Shown: positions 1 to 8,453 of the stretch, in pieces
How the letters are laid out: each line of letters opens with the position of its first letter
Position numbering within the stretch: position 1 is the stretch's first letter
From: Terriglobia bacterium
GTDB lineage: Bacteria > Acidobacteriota > Terriglobia > Bryobacterales > Bryobacteraceae
Reading direction: 5' to 3'
DNA length: 64,000 nt
NCBI GenBank assembly: GCA_021325235.1
Contig: JAJPHN010000040.1
Location: forward strand, 167,039-231,038
Program-made: the position numbers and the translations under genes
The notes under the pieces: model-generated
What the model saw: only the letters and a program-made list of their open reading frames with translations
What the model was told of the DNA's origin: nothing
Databases searched by the model: none

Positions 1-71
1 AGACCCCAGAACTCCAAGAATAACAAGCGTTTCGCAGCTAAGCCAAGGAGAGCCGTACTATTCCCGGCGGG

Positions 72-1232
72 CTAGTATCGTGGTGCTAATACCTTACGGT
101 AGACCGCCACGAGCTGCTCGTAATTCACCTCCGCCGAATACAGCGTCAGGAAGCGCTCGCGCACGCTTCTGCGAAGCCCCGGCAGACCGCACTCCACGAT
201 TTTTGACACGGCCTGCTCCAGTGCGCGGGCATCGCCCGGAGCAAAGCGCGTTCCAGTCACGCCGTCCACTACGATCTCCCGCAGCGAGCCGAGATCCGAT
301 GCGACCACCGGAGTTCCGCAGGCCATTGCTTCCACCACGGTCATAGGGAATCCTTCGTACCACTCCGAAGGCACCACCAGCAGCGCCGCGCGCTTCATCC
401 GGCCGAGGAGTTGTTCCCGGTTTTGAAAGCCCAGTACCGTTACGTTTGGCAGATTTTTCGCCTGGGCCTCAATACGCTCGCGCAGCGGACCGTCCCCGGC
501 AATCTGCAGCGGCAGTTCGGGAATCAGTTTCCAGGCCTCGAGCAGCGTGCCCAATCCCTTCTCTGTCGCCAGCCGTCCTGCAAACAGTGCATAGCCGCCG
601 TCTCCTGATCCCTCGCCCGGATCGTACGGCAGAAAATTCGGTTTGACTTCAATCTGCGAAGCGTCAAATCCACCCGCCACAAGCTTTTCCTTGAGGAATG
701 CCGTCGGCACCAGATAAACGCTCACGTTCCTGCGCCAGGTGCCGAGTGCGCGATGAACCGTCAGCAGCGAGGCAACCGCGGCTGTGGCCAGCCGGTTGTG
801 CCGGTAGCAGGCATGCAGCACACCCGGATATGGGATCGCCTTGCCCATACAGTCCTCGCAGATGCGCCCCTGGCGCGTAAGTGTTGCGGCGGGGCAGATC
901 AGCCGGTAGTTAGGAACCGTCTGCACAACCGGAACGCGGGCCTTTGCCGCCGCATAGTAAGCTGCCGGCGAGACGATCGGAAACGTGTTGTGGCAATGCA
1001 GAATGTCCGGACGAAACTCGGCGAGGCGTGCCGCAATCGCGCGATGGCTCTCCGGGTTCCAGACCGTATCTCGCGCCATCCGGACGGGCGAAACGTTCTT
1101 CAGCGCATCGTTATGCACCGCAAACTGCTCGACCGTATGCCCGTGCTGCCGCAGCAGCTCGCACTCGGCCGCGTAAACCTCGTCTTCTCCGCCTCGCTGC
1201 TGATAATAGTTATGGACCTGCAGGATCTTCAC
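72..1232 (-). CDS. Glycosyltransferase family 4, exopolysaccharide operon
   Basis: This retaining GT-B glycosyltransferase probably adds one sugar to the lipid-linked exopolysaccharide repeat unit at the inner face of the membrane. The N-terminal acceptor half carries a four-Cys cluster at about residues 113-142 (ICP...CEDC...CYR). The C-terminal donor half has FAGRL near 217, GDGPL near 246 and an intact EX7E pair (E293 and E301) in EGFPMTVVE. Its 386 residues are normal for the family. It is the last gene of the six-gene minus-strand operon and overlaps the preceding gene by 4 bp. The sugar donor cannot be read from sequence. Confidence 0.9.
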   Translation of the reverse strand: MKILQVHNYYQQRGGEDEVYAAECELLRQHGHTVEQFAVHNDALKNVSPVRMARDTVWNPESHRAIAARLAEFRPDILHCHNTFPIVSPAAYYAAAKARVPVVQTVPNYRLICPAATLTRQGRICEDCMGKAIPYPGVLHACYRHNRLATAAVASLLTVHRALGTWRRNVSVYLVPTAFLKEKLVAGGFDASQIEVKPNFLPYDPGEGSGDGGYALFAGRLATEKGLGTLLEAWKLIPELPLQIAGDGPLRERIEAQAKNLPNVTVLGFQNREQLLGRMKRAALLVVPSEWYEGFPMTVVEAMACGTPVVASDLGSLREIVVDGVTGTRFAPGDARALEQAVSKIVECGLPGLRRSVRERFLTLYSAEVNYEQLVAVYRKVLAPRY

Positions 1233-2572
1233 TGCGATCCTCGGAAGGCGGGCTCAAAACGCCCCGCCGCAGGACCGAAACCCGATTCCCTGTGCGCGCG
1301 GATCAACGCCATTCGCTCGCCCGCGCGATAGGAGATACTCGCCAGCGCGATCAGCATCAGTAAGCCGAGGCTCACCGCATTGCCGGCGCTTGCAATGATG
1401 TTCTCGCCCGAGAGCCCGATCGCAAAGGCCGGCAGATAGGTAAACAGCGGCTGCGCATAATCGCCGCCTCCGCGAATCGCGCGCAGCGAGTAATGCACCA
1501 GCGATCCGATAAATCCCAGCCAGAGCAGCAGCCCGACGATGCCCCACTCATACAAAGCCCGGAGCCATTCATCATGCAGCGCGCGATTCGGATCGGGATT
1601 CTTGCTGATGGTCGCCGCAATCTGCGCGCCGTTGCAGGTTCCGTGCCCGAAAATCAGCTCCGCCGGCGTACCGCTTGCGATCCCGGCGACCGTGCGGTGG
1701 AACAGCGTTTCGCGCAGCTTGAACGTGCCGAGTCCGGTCGCTTTGTAGTTGCCGCGATAGGCGTCGGAAACCGCTCGCGCAATTCGGTTCGAGCCCGACA
1801 TCTGCGCCACCCAGTTCATCACCACGCTGAATTCGGCGATGAGCAACGTTCCGAACATCAACGTCAGCACGAAGCTCAGCAGCTTGACCCAGGAACGAAC
1901 CTGCGAGACGAAGATGGCAAGCAGCGAAGAAACCAGCAGCCCGATCAGCCAGGTCCGGCTGCCGTTTAATAACACGGAGAAGACCAGCGCCGCGGCAAGC
2001 GCCGTGCGCAAGACCAGCGAAAGCGTCCGCGAGGTGATAATGGCGCAATAGAGAGCCGTGACAAACGCGGCAAACGACTGCGCGTCGGCGAAGGTGCTGA
2101 AGCGGTCTGGCTCACCACCCCAGTTGTGCGCCAGAAACCAGTGCGCGAGTGCGATTCCGAGCGTCCCGACTGCCACAATCACGATCGTGCGAACCGTGAT
2201 ATAGCCGCCTTTACTTGCCCGCAGCAGCATCATCGCGATCAGCAGCGAGCCGAGCAGATGCGCAATCAATTTGAGTGCGTACGCCGGATACAGGGTCCAC
2301 AGCGAAGCGATCGCCACGTACGACGTGAGCAGAATCCATATGACGGGCGCAGGCGTCAGCTTTCCATGGCCTCCCCAGGCGCGGAACCGCCAGAGCAGGT
2401 ACACCGGCAGGATCATCGCCTTCGCCGTATTGAGCGCACCGATGCTCGCGTTGTGTGTGCCGAGATCGATGTTCGACAGCAAAAGATAGCCGATAATGGC
2501 CCAGCGATGCGGCGCGAATACCGCCATGCCGAAAAACAGCAGGTACAGCGCGAGAGGAAGATAATTCGTCAC
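1229..2572 (-). CDS. O-antigen ligase/Wzy-type polysaccharide polymerase
   Basis: A polytopic membrane protein of 447 residues with about ten to eleven hydrophobic segments and one larger periplasmic loop in the C-terminal half. That loop holds a HDEWLRALYEWGIVG stretch, which matches the Wzy_C signature region of O-antigen ligases and polymerases. In a Wzx/Wzy operon the likely job is joining repeat units on the periplasmic side of the inner membrane. It overlaps both neighbouring glycosyltransferase genes by 4 bp, implying translational coupling. Ligase and polymerase cannot be told apart here; the neighbouring flippase and Wzc-type kinase favour a polymerase. Confidence 0.8.
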   Translation of the reverse strand: MTNYLPLALYLLFFGMAVFAPHRWAIIGYLLLSNIDLGTHNASIGALNTAKAMILPVYLLWRFRAWGGHGKLTPAPVIWILLTSYVAIASLWTLYPAYALKLIAHLLGSLLIAMMLLRASKGGYITVRTIVIVAVGTLGIALAHWFLAHNWGGEPDRFSTFADAQSFAAFVTALYCAIITSRTLSLVLRTALAAALVFSVLLNGSRTWLIGLLVSSLLAIFVSQVRSWVKLLSFVLTLMFGTLLIAEFSVVMNWVAQMSGSNRIARAVSDAYRGNYKATGLGTFKLRETLFHRTVAGIASGTPAELIFGHGTCNGAQIAATISKNPDPNRALHDEWLRALYEWGIVGLLLWLGFIGSLVHYSLRAIRGGGDYAQPLFTYLPAFAIGLSGENIIASAGNAVSLGLLMLIALASISYRAGERMALIRAHRESGFGPAAGRFEPAFRGSQ

Positions 2573-3741
2573 GGCCTGCTCGCTCCGGCTTGCGCCACAC
2601 AGGCGAGAATGCCGCGCTCAATGCAATCGGCCGCATAGTCCGGCGTGAGACGAAGCGCCGTTTGGCGCGCGCACACCTGCATGGCCGCCAACGCATCGCA
2701 ATCCGTGGCCAGAGCGCGCTCGAGCGCAGCGGCCATTTCCTCCTGGTGATCCGGCCGGAACGTCCACCCATTCGCGCCATCCCGCACCAGCTCTGAAACC
2801 GCCTGCGCATAGCGGCTGCCCAGCACCGGTACGCCGCTCGCCAGAGCTTCGTTCACCACCACGCCCCAGGTGTCGGCCAACGTCGGAAAAACAAAGACAT
2901 CGGCTTTCGCGTAGATCTCCGGCAAACGCTCGTAGTCGCTGTTGCCCAGAAAGACACGCCGCAAATTAGACGGCGCCGAGTAGCTTTCAAGTGGCGCCCG
3001 CAGCGGGCCGTCTCCCGCCAACGTGAGCGAAACGCGCTCCTCCGGATGCCGCTCGGCCCACTCCGCCGCGATTTTCAGAAAAGGCATCAGCCCTTTCCGC
3101 TCGATGAGCTGCCCCACGTACAGCAGCCGCCGCTCGCCATTCTCCGCCGGGCCGCGTACCGCCTCCGCAAAGCGCTCGACCCCGGTCGTGTACACGATTT
3201 TGTGCAGCTTGCGCCGCGCAACTCCGATCGATTCGAGATAGCGCGCTCCACTCTCGCCCGTCACCAGAAAGCCATCTACGCCGCGATGCAGTACGCGGCG
3301 CACCGCCTGCCGCAGCCGCCCCCGGCCATACTCGGTCGATTCGGCAAATTCCGCCCAGACCATCAGCTTCGCGCGGCTGAAGCGCCGGTACAGTGCAGCC
3401 TGGATCGTGCGCATCCCCATCTCCCAGGAAATCACCACATCCGCCCGAAAGCGAGCCAGCTGCGGAATCGTGTCCACCGGCATATGCACAAACAGCGGCT
3501 CCGTAAAACCTTTCGGATGCCGCCAGCGCCGGTGGAACGTGATGGTCTTCTGCACACGCACATCGAGGCCCGCCCATTCCAGCTTCCAGGGACGGTTGCT
3601 CTCCATCGGCGTCGAAAGCAGAATGCGCATCTCGCCGAAGCGCTTCGCCAGCCGATCGAACACCGGCTTCTGATACGGCGCGATCACGTTCGCCAGCACC
3701 AGCACCCGCAGCGACTTCGCGTTCACCTCCCGCTCAGGCAT
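2569..3741 (-). CDS. Glycosyltransferase family 4 with an Asp-substituted EX7E motif
   Basis: A second GT-B glycosyltransferase of the operon (390 residues), expected to extend the repeat unit in the cytoplasm. It shows YVGQLIERKG near 210, GDGPLRAPLE near 245 and a donor-site helix DTWGVVVNEALASG near 285-300. The first acidic residue of the usual EX7E pair is Asp rather than Glu. Catalytic function is still plausible because the second Glu and the surrounding glycines are kept. The start overlaps the flippase gene by 8 bp. Confidence 0.88.
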   Translation of the reverse strand: MPEREVNAKSLRVLVLANVIAPYQKPVFDRLAKRFGEMRILLSTPMESNRPWKLEWAGLDVRVQKTITFHRRWRHPKGFTEPLFVHMPVDTIPQLARFRADVVISWEMGMRTIQAALYRRFSRAKLMVWAEFAESTEYGRGRLRQAVRRVLHRGVDGFLVTGESGARYLESIGVARRKLHKIVYTTGVERFAEAVRGPAENGERRLLYVGQLIERKGLMPFLKIAAEWAERHPEERVSLTLAGDGPLRAPLESYSAPSNLRRVFLGNSDYERLPEIYAKADVFVFPTLADTWGVVVNEALASGVPVLGSRYAQAVSELVRDGANGWTFRPDHQEEMAAALERALATDCDALAAMQVCARQTALRLTPDYAADCIERGILACVAQAGASRP

Positions 3742-5095
3742 CCGCCTCCGTCAGCTTGCGCGAAAAGGGATTCAGCGCGCGCCGGTTCAGCACGATCAGA
3801 ATGCCAAAGGCCGCCGCAGCCTGCGAAACCAGCACCGCCCAGGCCATGCCGTCGTAGGAAAAGCGGGGCGCCAGCGCGGTCGCCAGCGCCAGATTCAGCA
3901 ACAGAGCCGCAATCGTGATCTTCTGAAACTGCCGCTCGAGCCCAAGCACCAGCAGCCACTGAAAACCGAGCGTATTGGTCCAGGCAATCAGCGGCGCGCG
4001 TATCGACAAGATCCGCAGCACGCCTTCGCTCTCGCCGAAATTGCGGCCCAATAGAATGCGGACGATCAGCGGCGCTCCGATCCACAGAATCAGTCCCAGT
4101 GCGGCCGCGCACGCGCCTGTCAGGTAGAAGGTCACGCGCGTCACCTTGGCGGCCTTGAGCAGCGAGGTCTTCACCAGTGCCGCCGCTCGCGGATACAGCA
4201 CCGTCGTCAAGGGGGCCAGCAGACCGACCGCGGCCGTACTGATCTTCTCCGCTCCGGCGTAATAACCCACCGCGCGCGGCGGCGCAAACAAGCCCAGCAC
4301 GAACGCGTTCCCGGCCGTGTAGATGGTATGCGCGCTGCGAAAAAGAAACATCGCCCAGCCTTCGCGCAGCATCCGCCAGCCCTCCGCCAGGCGCGGCATC
4401 CGCAGCGCGTATCGCCGTGTGACCAGCGCATAGCCGATGACCAGCGTCACGGCCGCCGTCGCACCGTTCAGCGCGAACACCTTCCAGCCATCGCTCGGGC
4501 TGTGCACAAAGACGAAAATGCCGATCGCGGCCGCCGTGCGCGCCGAAATATCGAGCAGCGACGCGATCGCCACCCGCTGAATGCCGTAGAAGTAATACAC
4601 GGGCAGCAGCGCCTTGATAATCTCCGAAATCATCGCCGTCCAGAGCAGCAGCGGATGCTCGCGAAATAACGGCACGAAGGCATAAGCGCAGAAAGCCGCC
4701 CCCAGTGCAGCCGCCGAGAGCAGCAGTTTCGCGCCCGAAACACCGGCAATGATGCCCTCTACCTGCTCTTTGTCTTCGGCCGTCGCGATCTCGCGCGTCG
4801 CTGAGTAGACAAAACCGTAATCGACCACCAGGTTGCCGTAAACACCGAAGGCCTGCGCCATCGCGACCAGCCCCCAGCCCGCCGGCCCGAGCACGCGCGA
4901 AAGATACGGCACCGTGACCAGCGGCAGCGCCTGGTTCGCAAAGTGAATACCGTAGACCGCGCCGATGTCGTAGAGCAGTGCGGCTTGCCGGCGCCCTTCG
5001 CGCCATAGCCGGGAGAAAAAGCCCGCGCTCGAGCCGCCCGCATTCGAATCGTCGCGGTTCGAATTGCCGTTCGAATCGATCGACGGTTCGGTCAA
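3734..5095 (-). CDS. Polysaccharide flippase (Wzx/MATE-like)
   Basis: A 453-residue multi-pass membrane protein with roughly twelve to fourteen hydrophobic segments. The N-terminal IHFANQALPLVTVPYLSRVL stretch is typical of the polysaccharide-synthesis/Wzx family, which moves undecaprenyl-linked repeat units across the inner membrane. A short polar, Ser/Asn-rich cytoplasmic leader of about 30 residues precedes the first helix. It overlaps the tyrosine-kinase gene by 4 bp, and the adjacent polymerase and kinase complete the Wzx/Wzy/Wzc set. Confidence 0.88.
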   Translation of the reverse strand: MTEPSIDSNGNSNRDDSNAGGSSAGFFSRLWREGRRQAALLYDIGAVYGIHFANQALPLVTVPYLSRVLGPAGWGLVAMAQAFGVYGNLVVDYGFVYSATREIATAEDKEQVEGIIAGVSGAKLLLSAAALGAAFCAYAFVPLFREHPLLLWTAMISEIIKALLPVYYFYGIQRVAIASLLDISARTAAAIGIFVFVHSPSDGWKVFALNGATAAVTLVIGYALVTRRYALRMPRLAEGWRMLREGWAMFLFRSAHTIYTAGNAFVLGLFAPPRAVGYYAGAEKISTAAVGLLAPLTTVLYPRAAALVKTSLLKAAKVTRVTFYLTGACAAALGLILWIGAPLIVRILLGRNFGESEGVLRILSIRAPLIAWTNTLGFQWLLVLGLERQFQKITIAALLLNLALATALAPRFSYDGMAWAVLVSQAAAAFGILIVLNRRALNPFSRKLTEADA

Positions 5096-7383
5096 CTCGC
5101 CTGCTCGGGCGCCTGCGAGTAGTACTTGCGGTAATCGCCGTGATAGTAGTAGTAACCGCCCGTGCTGTTCTTATCCACTTCGTTCAGCACCAGCCCGATC
5201 ACATTCGCCCGCAGCCGCTTGAGCGTTGCCAGCACCGAGCCCACCGCCCGCCGGCTGGTCTGTCCGGCCCGCGCCATTACCACCACACCATCCACCGCCG
5301 TCGCCACCTGCATCGTTTCGGCAAAGCCCAGCAGCGGCGGCGCGTCCACCAGAATCAGATCGTATTCCTTCTCGGCTTCATCCAGAATGTCGATCATCAT
5401 CGAGCCGATCAGATCCGATGCCCGCCTCGATGCCGTACCCGCCGGCAGTACATCCAAACCCGGCCAGTCGTCGGTGTGGAACACGGTTTCTTTCCAGTCG
5501 AGCTCGCCCAGCAGCGCATTCGACAATCCCACGCTGCCATCCAGCCCCAGCTTCTTGTGAATGCTCGGACGGCGCAGATCGGCATCGATGATCAGCGTTC
5601 GTTTGCCCTGCTCGGCATGCGCAATCGCTAGATGGATGATGCACGTCGATTTGCCCTCGGCCGGCATAGCGCTCGTCACCAGCAGCGAGCGCATGTTGCG
5701 ATCGAAATCCGGCAGCAGGATCGCATTGCGCAGCGTGCGCACCGCTTCTTCGTACGAGCTGATGCCTTCGTAGCGGCCGCTCGCCGGATACAGCACGTGT
5801 TTGCGATGCAGACTTGTGCGGCGCGCCGGTGTCGAGCCGCCCGGAAGCGCCAGGGCGATGCCGCCGCGCGCCGCCGGATTCTCGCCATTGCTCTCCGCAG
5901 GCGTCCGTGACCCGGGATTCAGTAATCGCCGCATCTCCTTTACCACCGGCAGCGTCCCGAGCACGCTGGTATCCAGCGCATGCGCCGCCTGCTCCGGATC
6001 GCGGATCGTGTTATCCAGCACATCGGCCAGCACGGCCGCGCTCACCGCCAGCACCAGCGAACCCATAAACGCCAGCAGCACGTACAGCCGCTTGCGTGGA
6101 AAGACCGGCGCATCCGGCGGCCGCGCTAAATCCGCAATCCGGATCGAGCTGTTCTGAAACCCCGCATTGATGCCGGCTTCCTTGATGCGCCGTTCCAGAT
6201 CGCTGTAGAGCGCCTTGTTCGTCTCCGCCTCGCGTTTCAGCTGCTGATACTGAAACGAGTGCGCATTCAGCTGGTCGTACTCGGCCTTGGTCTCCGCTAC
6301 CGCTTTGCCCAGCATCTGCTCGCGCGTCAGCGCCTGCTTGTAATCGGTCTCCACCCGGTCGGCCACACTGCGCCGCATCTCTTCGAACTGCCGCTGGACC
6401 TCGGCCAGATCATTCGCCGCCTTGCGATACTCCTGATGCGCCGGCCCGTAAATCGAGGCCACCGACGCCAGATGCTGCTTGGCCTGATTCACGCGGTCCT
6501 GCAGCCGGTACAACTCTTCGCCCTGCCCGGAAACTTCCGCCGCCGCAATCGATCCCGACTGAAGGCTCTTGTACGCCGCTTCCTTCCGCACCCGATCGCC
6601 CTGCGCGTTCGTAAATTCGGTGTTGAGCTGCAGCAGCCGCGAGGACAAAATGTTGGTCTTGTCCTCCGGGTTGATCACATTCAGCTCCTGCTCAAATTTC
6701 GCCAGCGCCAGATCGGACCGCTCCATCTTGGCCCGCAGTTCATCGAGCTGTTTCTCCATGAACGCGGCCAGCGCCGTCGACGATTGCAGGCGAATCTCGA
6801 AGGTATGGTCCAGGTAGGATCTGGCAATCGCGTTCGCCACATCGGCCGCCAGTTGCGGATCGGTCGAGCGGTAATTGATCTCGAGCAGATAGGTATTCAC
6901 CGGCCGGTCGATTTTGAGATTGTTCAGGTAAACCGGCGCATCGCTTTTGCGGCGCGCCCGCTCGGCCGGCAATTTCGCCAGCTGCTTCTCTTCTTCCAGC
7001 AGGTTGAACTTCTGCGCCACTGGCCGCAGCACCGCATCCGACTGGATCAGCTCGCTCTGCGTCGCCAGAAACGCGTCGGCATCTTCGCTCGGCGGCGCCT
7101 GCGATGCTTCCTGCCCCACCACTCCCGCCGGCACCCGGAAATCCACGTCGATCGTGGCCGTAGCCTCGTAGACCGGTGTCAGCCGCGACGCGATCAGATA
7201 GCTCAGCAGCACACAGGTCGCGACAAAACCGGCAATGCGCCACTTGTGCCGCCAGATGACCAGCAGATAATGCGTGGTCGAAACCGCGGGCCGCGCCGGC
7301 TCGAAATCCGCATGCACCTGCGGCTCGAGCGGCAGGCGTTTCATGTCGGTAAATTCGGCCGATGAGCGATCCAGTTGCCTCAT
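5092..7383 (-). CDS. Polysaccharide co-polymerase / BY-type tyrosine autokinase (Wzc-like)
   Basis: This 763-residue inner-membrane protein controls chain length and export. After a short leader come a transmembrane helix near 50, a long periplasmic Wzz plus coiled-coil/GNVR region (about 75-430) and a second transmembrane helix near 440. The cytoplasmic kinase has Walker A SAMPAEGKST, Walker A' TLIIDADLRRP and Walker B YDLILVDAPP. The last 25 residues hold a tyrosine cluster (GGYYYYHGDYRKYY, seven Tyr), the usual autophosphorylation tail. Kinase and co-polymerase are fused in one chain, as in most Gram-negatives. It lies 18 bp after the export-pore gene. Confidence 0.93.
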   Translation of the reverse strand: MRQLDRSSAEFTDMKRLPLEPQVHADFEPARPAVSTTHYLLVIWRHKWRIAGFVATCVLLSYLIASRLTPVYEATATIDVDFRVPAGVVGQEASQAPPSEDADAFLATQSELIQSDAVLRPVAQKFNLLEEEKQLAKLPAERARRKSDAPVYLNNLKIDRPVNTYLLEINYRSTDPQLAADVANAIARSYLDHTFEIRLQSSTALAAFMEKQLDELRAKMERSDLALAKFEQELNVINPEDKTNILSSRLLQLNTEFTNAQGDRVRKEAAYKSLQSGSIAAAEVSGQGEELYRLQDRVNQAKQHLASVASIYGPAHQEYRKAANDLAEVQRQFEEMRRSVADRVETDYKQALTREQMLGKAVAETKAEYDQLNAHSFQYQQLKREAETNKALYSDLERRIKEAGINAGFQNSSIRIADLARPPDAPVFPRKRLYVLLAFMGSLVLAVSAAVLADVLDNTIRDPEQAAHALDTSVLGTLPVVKEMRRLLNPGSRTPAESNGENPAARGGIALALPGGSTPARRTSLHRKHVLYPASGRYEGISSYEEAVRTLRNAILLPDFDRNMRSLLVTSAMPAEGKSTCIIHLAIAHAEQGKRTLIIDADLRRPSIHKKLGLDGSVGLSNALLGELDWKETVFHTDDWPGLDVLPAGTASRRASDLIGSMMIDILDEAEKEYDLILVDAPPLLGFAETMQVATAVDGVVVMARAGQTSRRAVGSVLATLKRLRANVIGLVLNEVDKNSTGGYYYYHGDYRKYYSQAPEQAS

Positions 7384-7401
7384 GCTGCTCTCAACTGGAC
7401 G

Positions 7402-8355
7402 CTATTTCCAAACCAGTATTCCGGTCGCGGTCTGCACGCCGAAGCCCGTCACCGTGCGAATCGTCTCTGCCGTCAGGCGCTTGCCGCGGCTGTCGGGGAT
7501 ATAGAGGATGTCGTTCGCCTGCAGATGCACATCGGGCGATTTGTGCTCCATGATCTGCGTCAGCGGAACCTGGATCTCGCTGCGGTCCGTCTTGCCCGGC
7601 TCGCGCCGATAGATATACGCTTCTTTGTTCGTATAGGGCAGCAGTCCTTCGGTCATCGCCACCATCTTCAGCACGGTGGTGTCAACGCCATCGGTCATCG
7701 GAAACGCCCCGGTTTTCTTCACATTGCCGATCACGTAGATTTTGCCCGTCTCCGGGACCCGCACCTCTTCCCCGCCCCGCAGCCGAATATTGAGCGAGGG
7801 ATCCGCCAGATCGATCAGGCCTTTTACCGGGATATGCTCCAAAGGCTGGCCGGCGCGCGAGATCAGAATCTCCGGCCCCGCCTCCGGCGAAAGCCCGTCG
7901 GCGCGCGTTAAAGCATCGAGCAGCGTCACCTCGCCCGCAGCCTGAAATGTCGTCGGATGCCGCACCGCGCCCAGCACACTCACCGGCAGACTCCGGTATT
8001 CGACTACCGAAACCGAAACCACCGGCCGCACCAGCAGCTGTTCGTTCACCAGCGCCGCTGCAATCTCGTTCTCGATCTCGCCCGGCAGCTTGTCTTTGGC
8101 CGGAATGCGCTCCTTCAGCAGGGGCAGGCGCAAGGTGCCGTCGGATGTCACCCGGAAATTGCGCGTCAGCTCCGGACAGTCCGCCACCGACACGCTGAGC
8201 AGATCGTCGGGGCCCACCCGCTGGATCGGAAGATCGTAATTCTTCTCGCCTTCCAGCGCTTTCGGCGCTGCGGAGTCGTGCACATCGGCCGACGGCGCAG
8301 CGTCCTGGGCGTACAGGATACCGAGAAACAGAAATGCTGACGCGATTTGCTTCAT
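7402..8355 (-). CDS. Polysaccharide export outer-membrane protein (Wza-like, SLBB domains)
   Basis: The first gene of the exopolysaccharide operon. A cleavable signal peptide (MKQIASAFLFLGILYAQDA) is followed by a poly_export domain beginning near residue 40 (QRVGPDDLLSVSV) and SLBB-type beta-grasp domains (PVSVLGAVRHPTTF; KIYVIGNVKKTGAF). The family forms the periplasm/outer-membrane channel that works with Wzc. No lipobox Cys is evident, unlike E. coli Wza. The C-terminal DILYIPDSRGK stretch is typical. The 98-bp gap to the receptor gene upstream shows no clear terminator. Confidence 0.9.
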   Translation of the reverse strand: MKQIASAFLFLGILYAQDAAPSADVHDSAAPKALEGEKNYDLPIQRVGPDDLLSVSVADCPELTRNFRVTSDGTLRLPLLKERIPAKDKLPGEIENEIAAALVNEQLLVRPVVSVSVVEYRSLPVSVLGAVRHPTTFQAAGEVTLLDALTRADGLSPEAGPEILISRAGQPLEHIPVKGLIDLADPSLNIRLRGGEEVRVPETGKIYVIGNVKKTGAFPMTDGVDTTVLKMVAMTEGLLPYTNKEAYIYRREPGKTDRSEIQVPLTQIMEHKSPDVHLQANDILYIPDSRGKRLTAETIRTVTGFGVQTATGILVWK

Positions 8356-8453
8356 TACGAGCGCAGCGGGGCCGCCCAGTTCCTCTCATTTTACCCGGTT
8401 ATCGGGTGCGGATGTGGCAGCAGTCGCCCGATTTCCGTACTAAGGTTTCAGGC

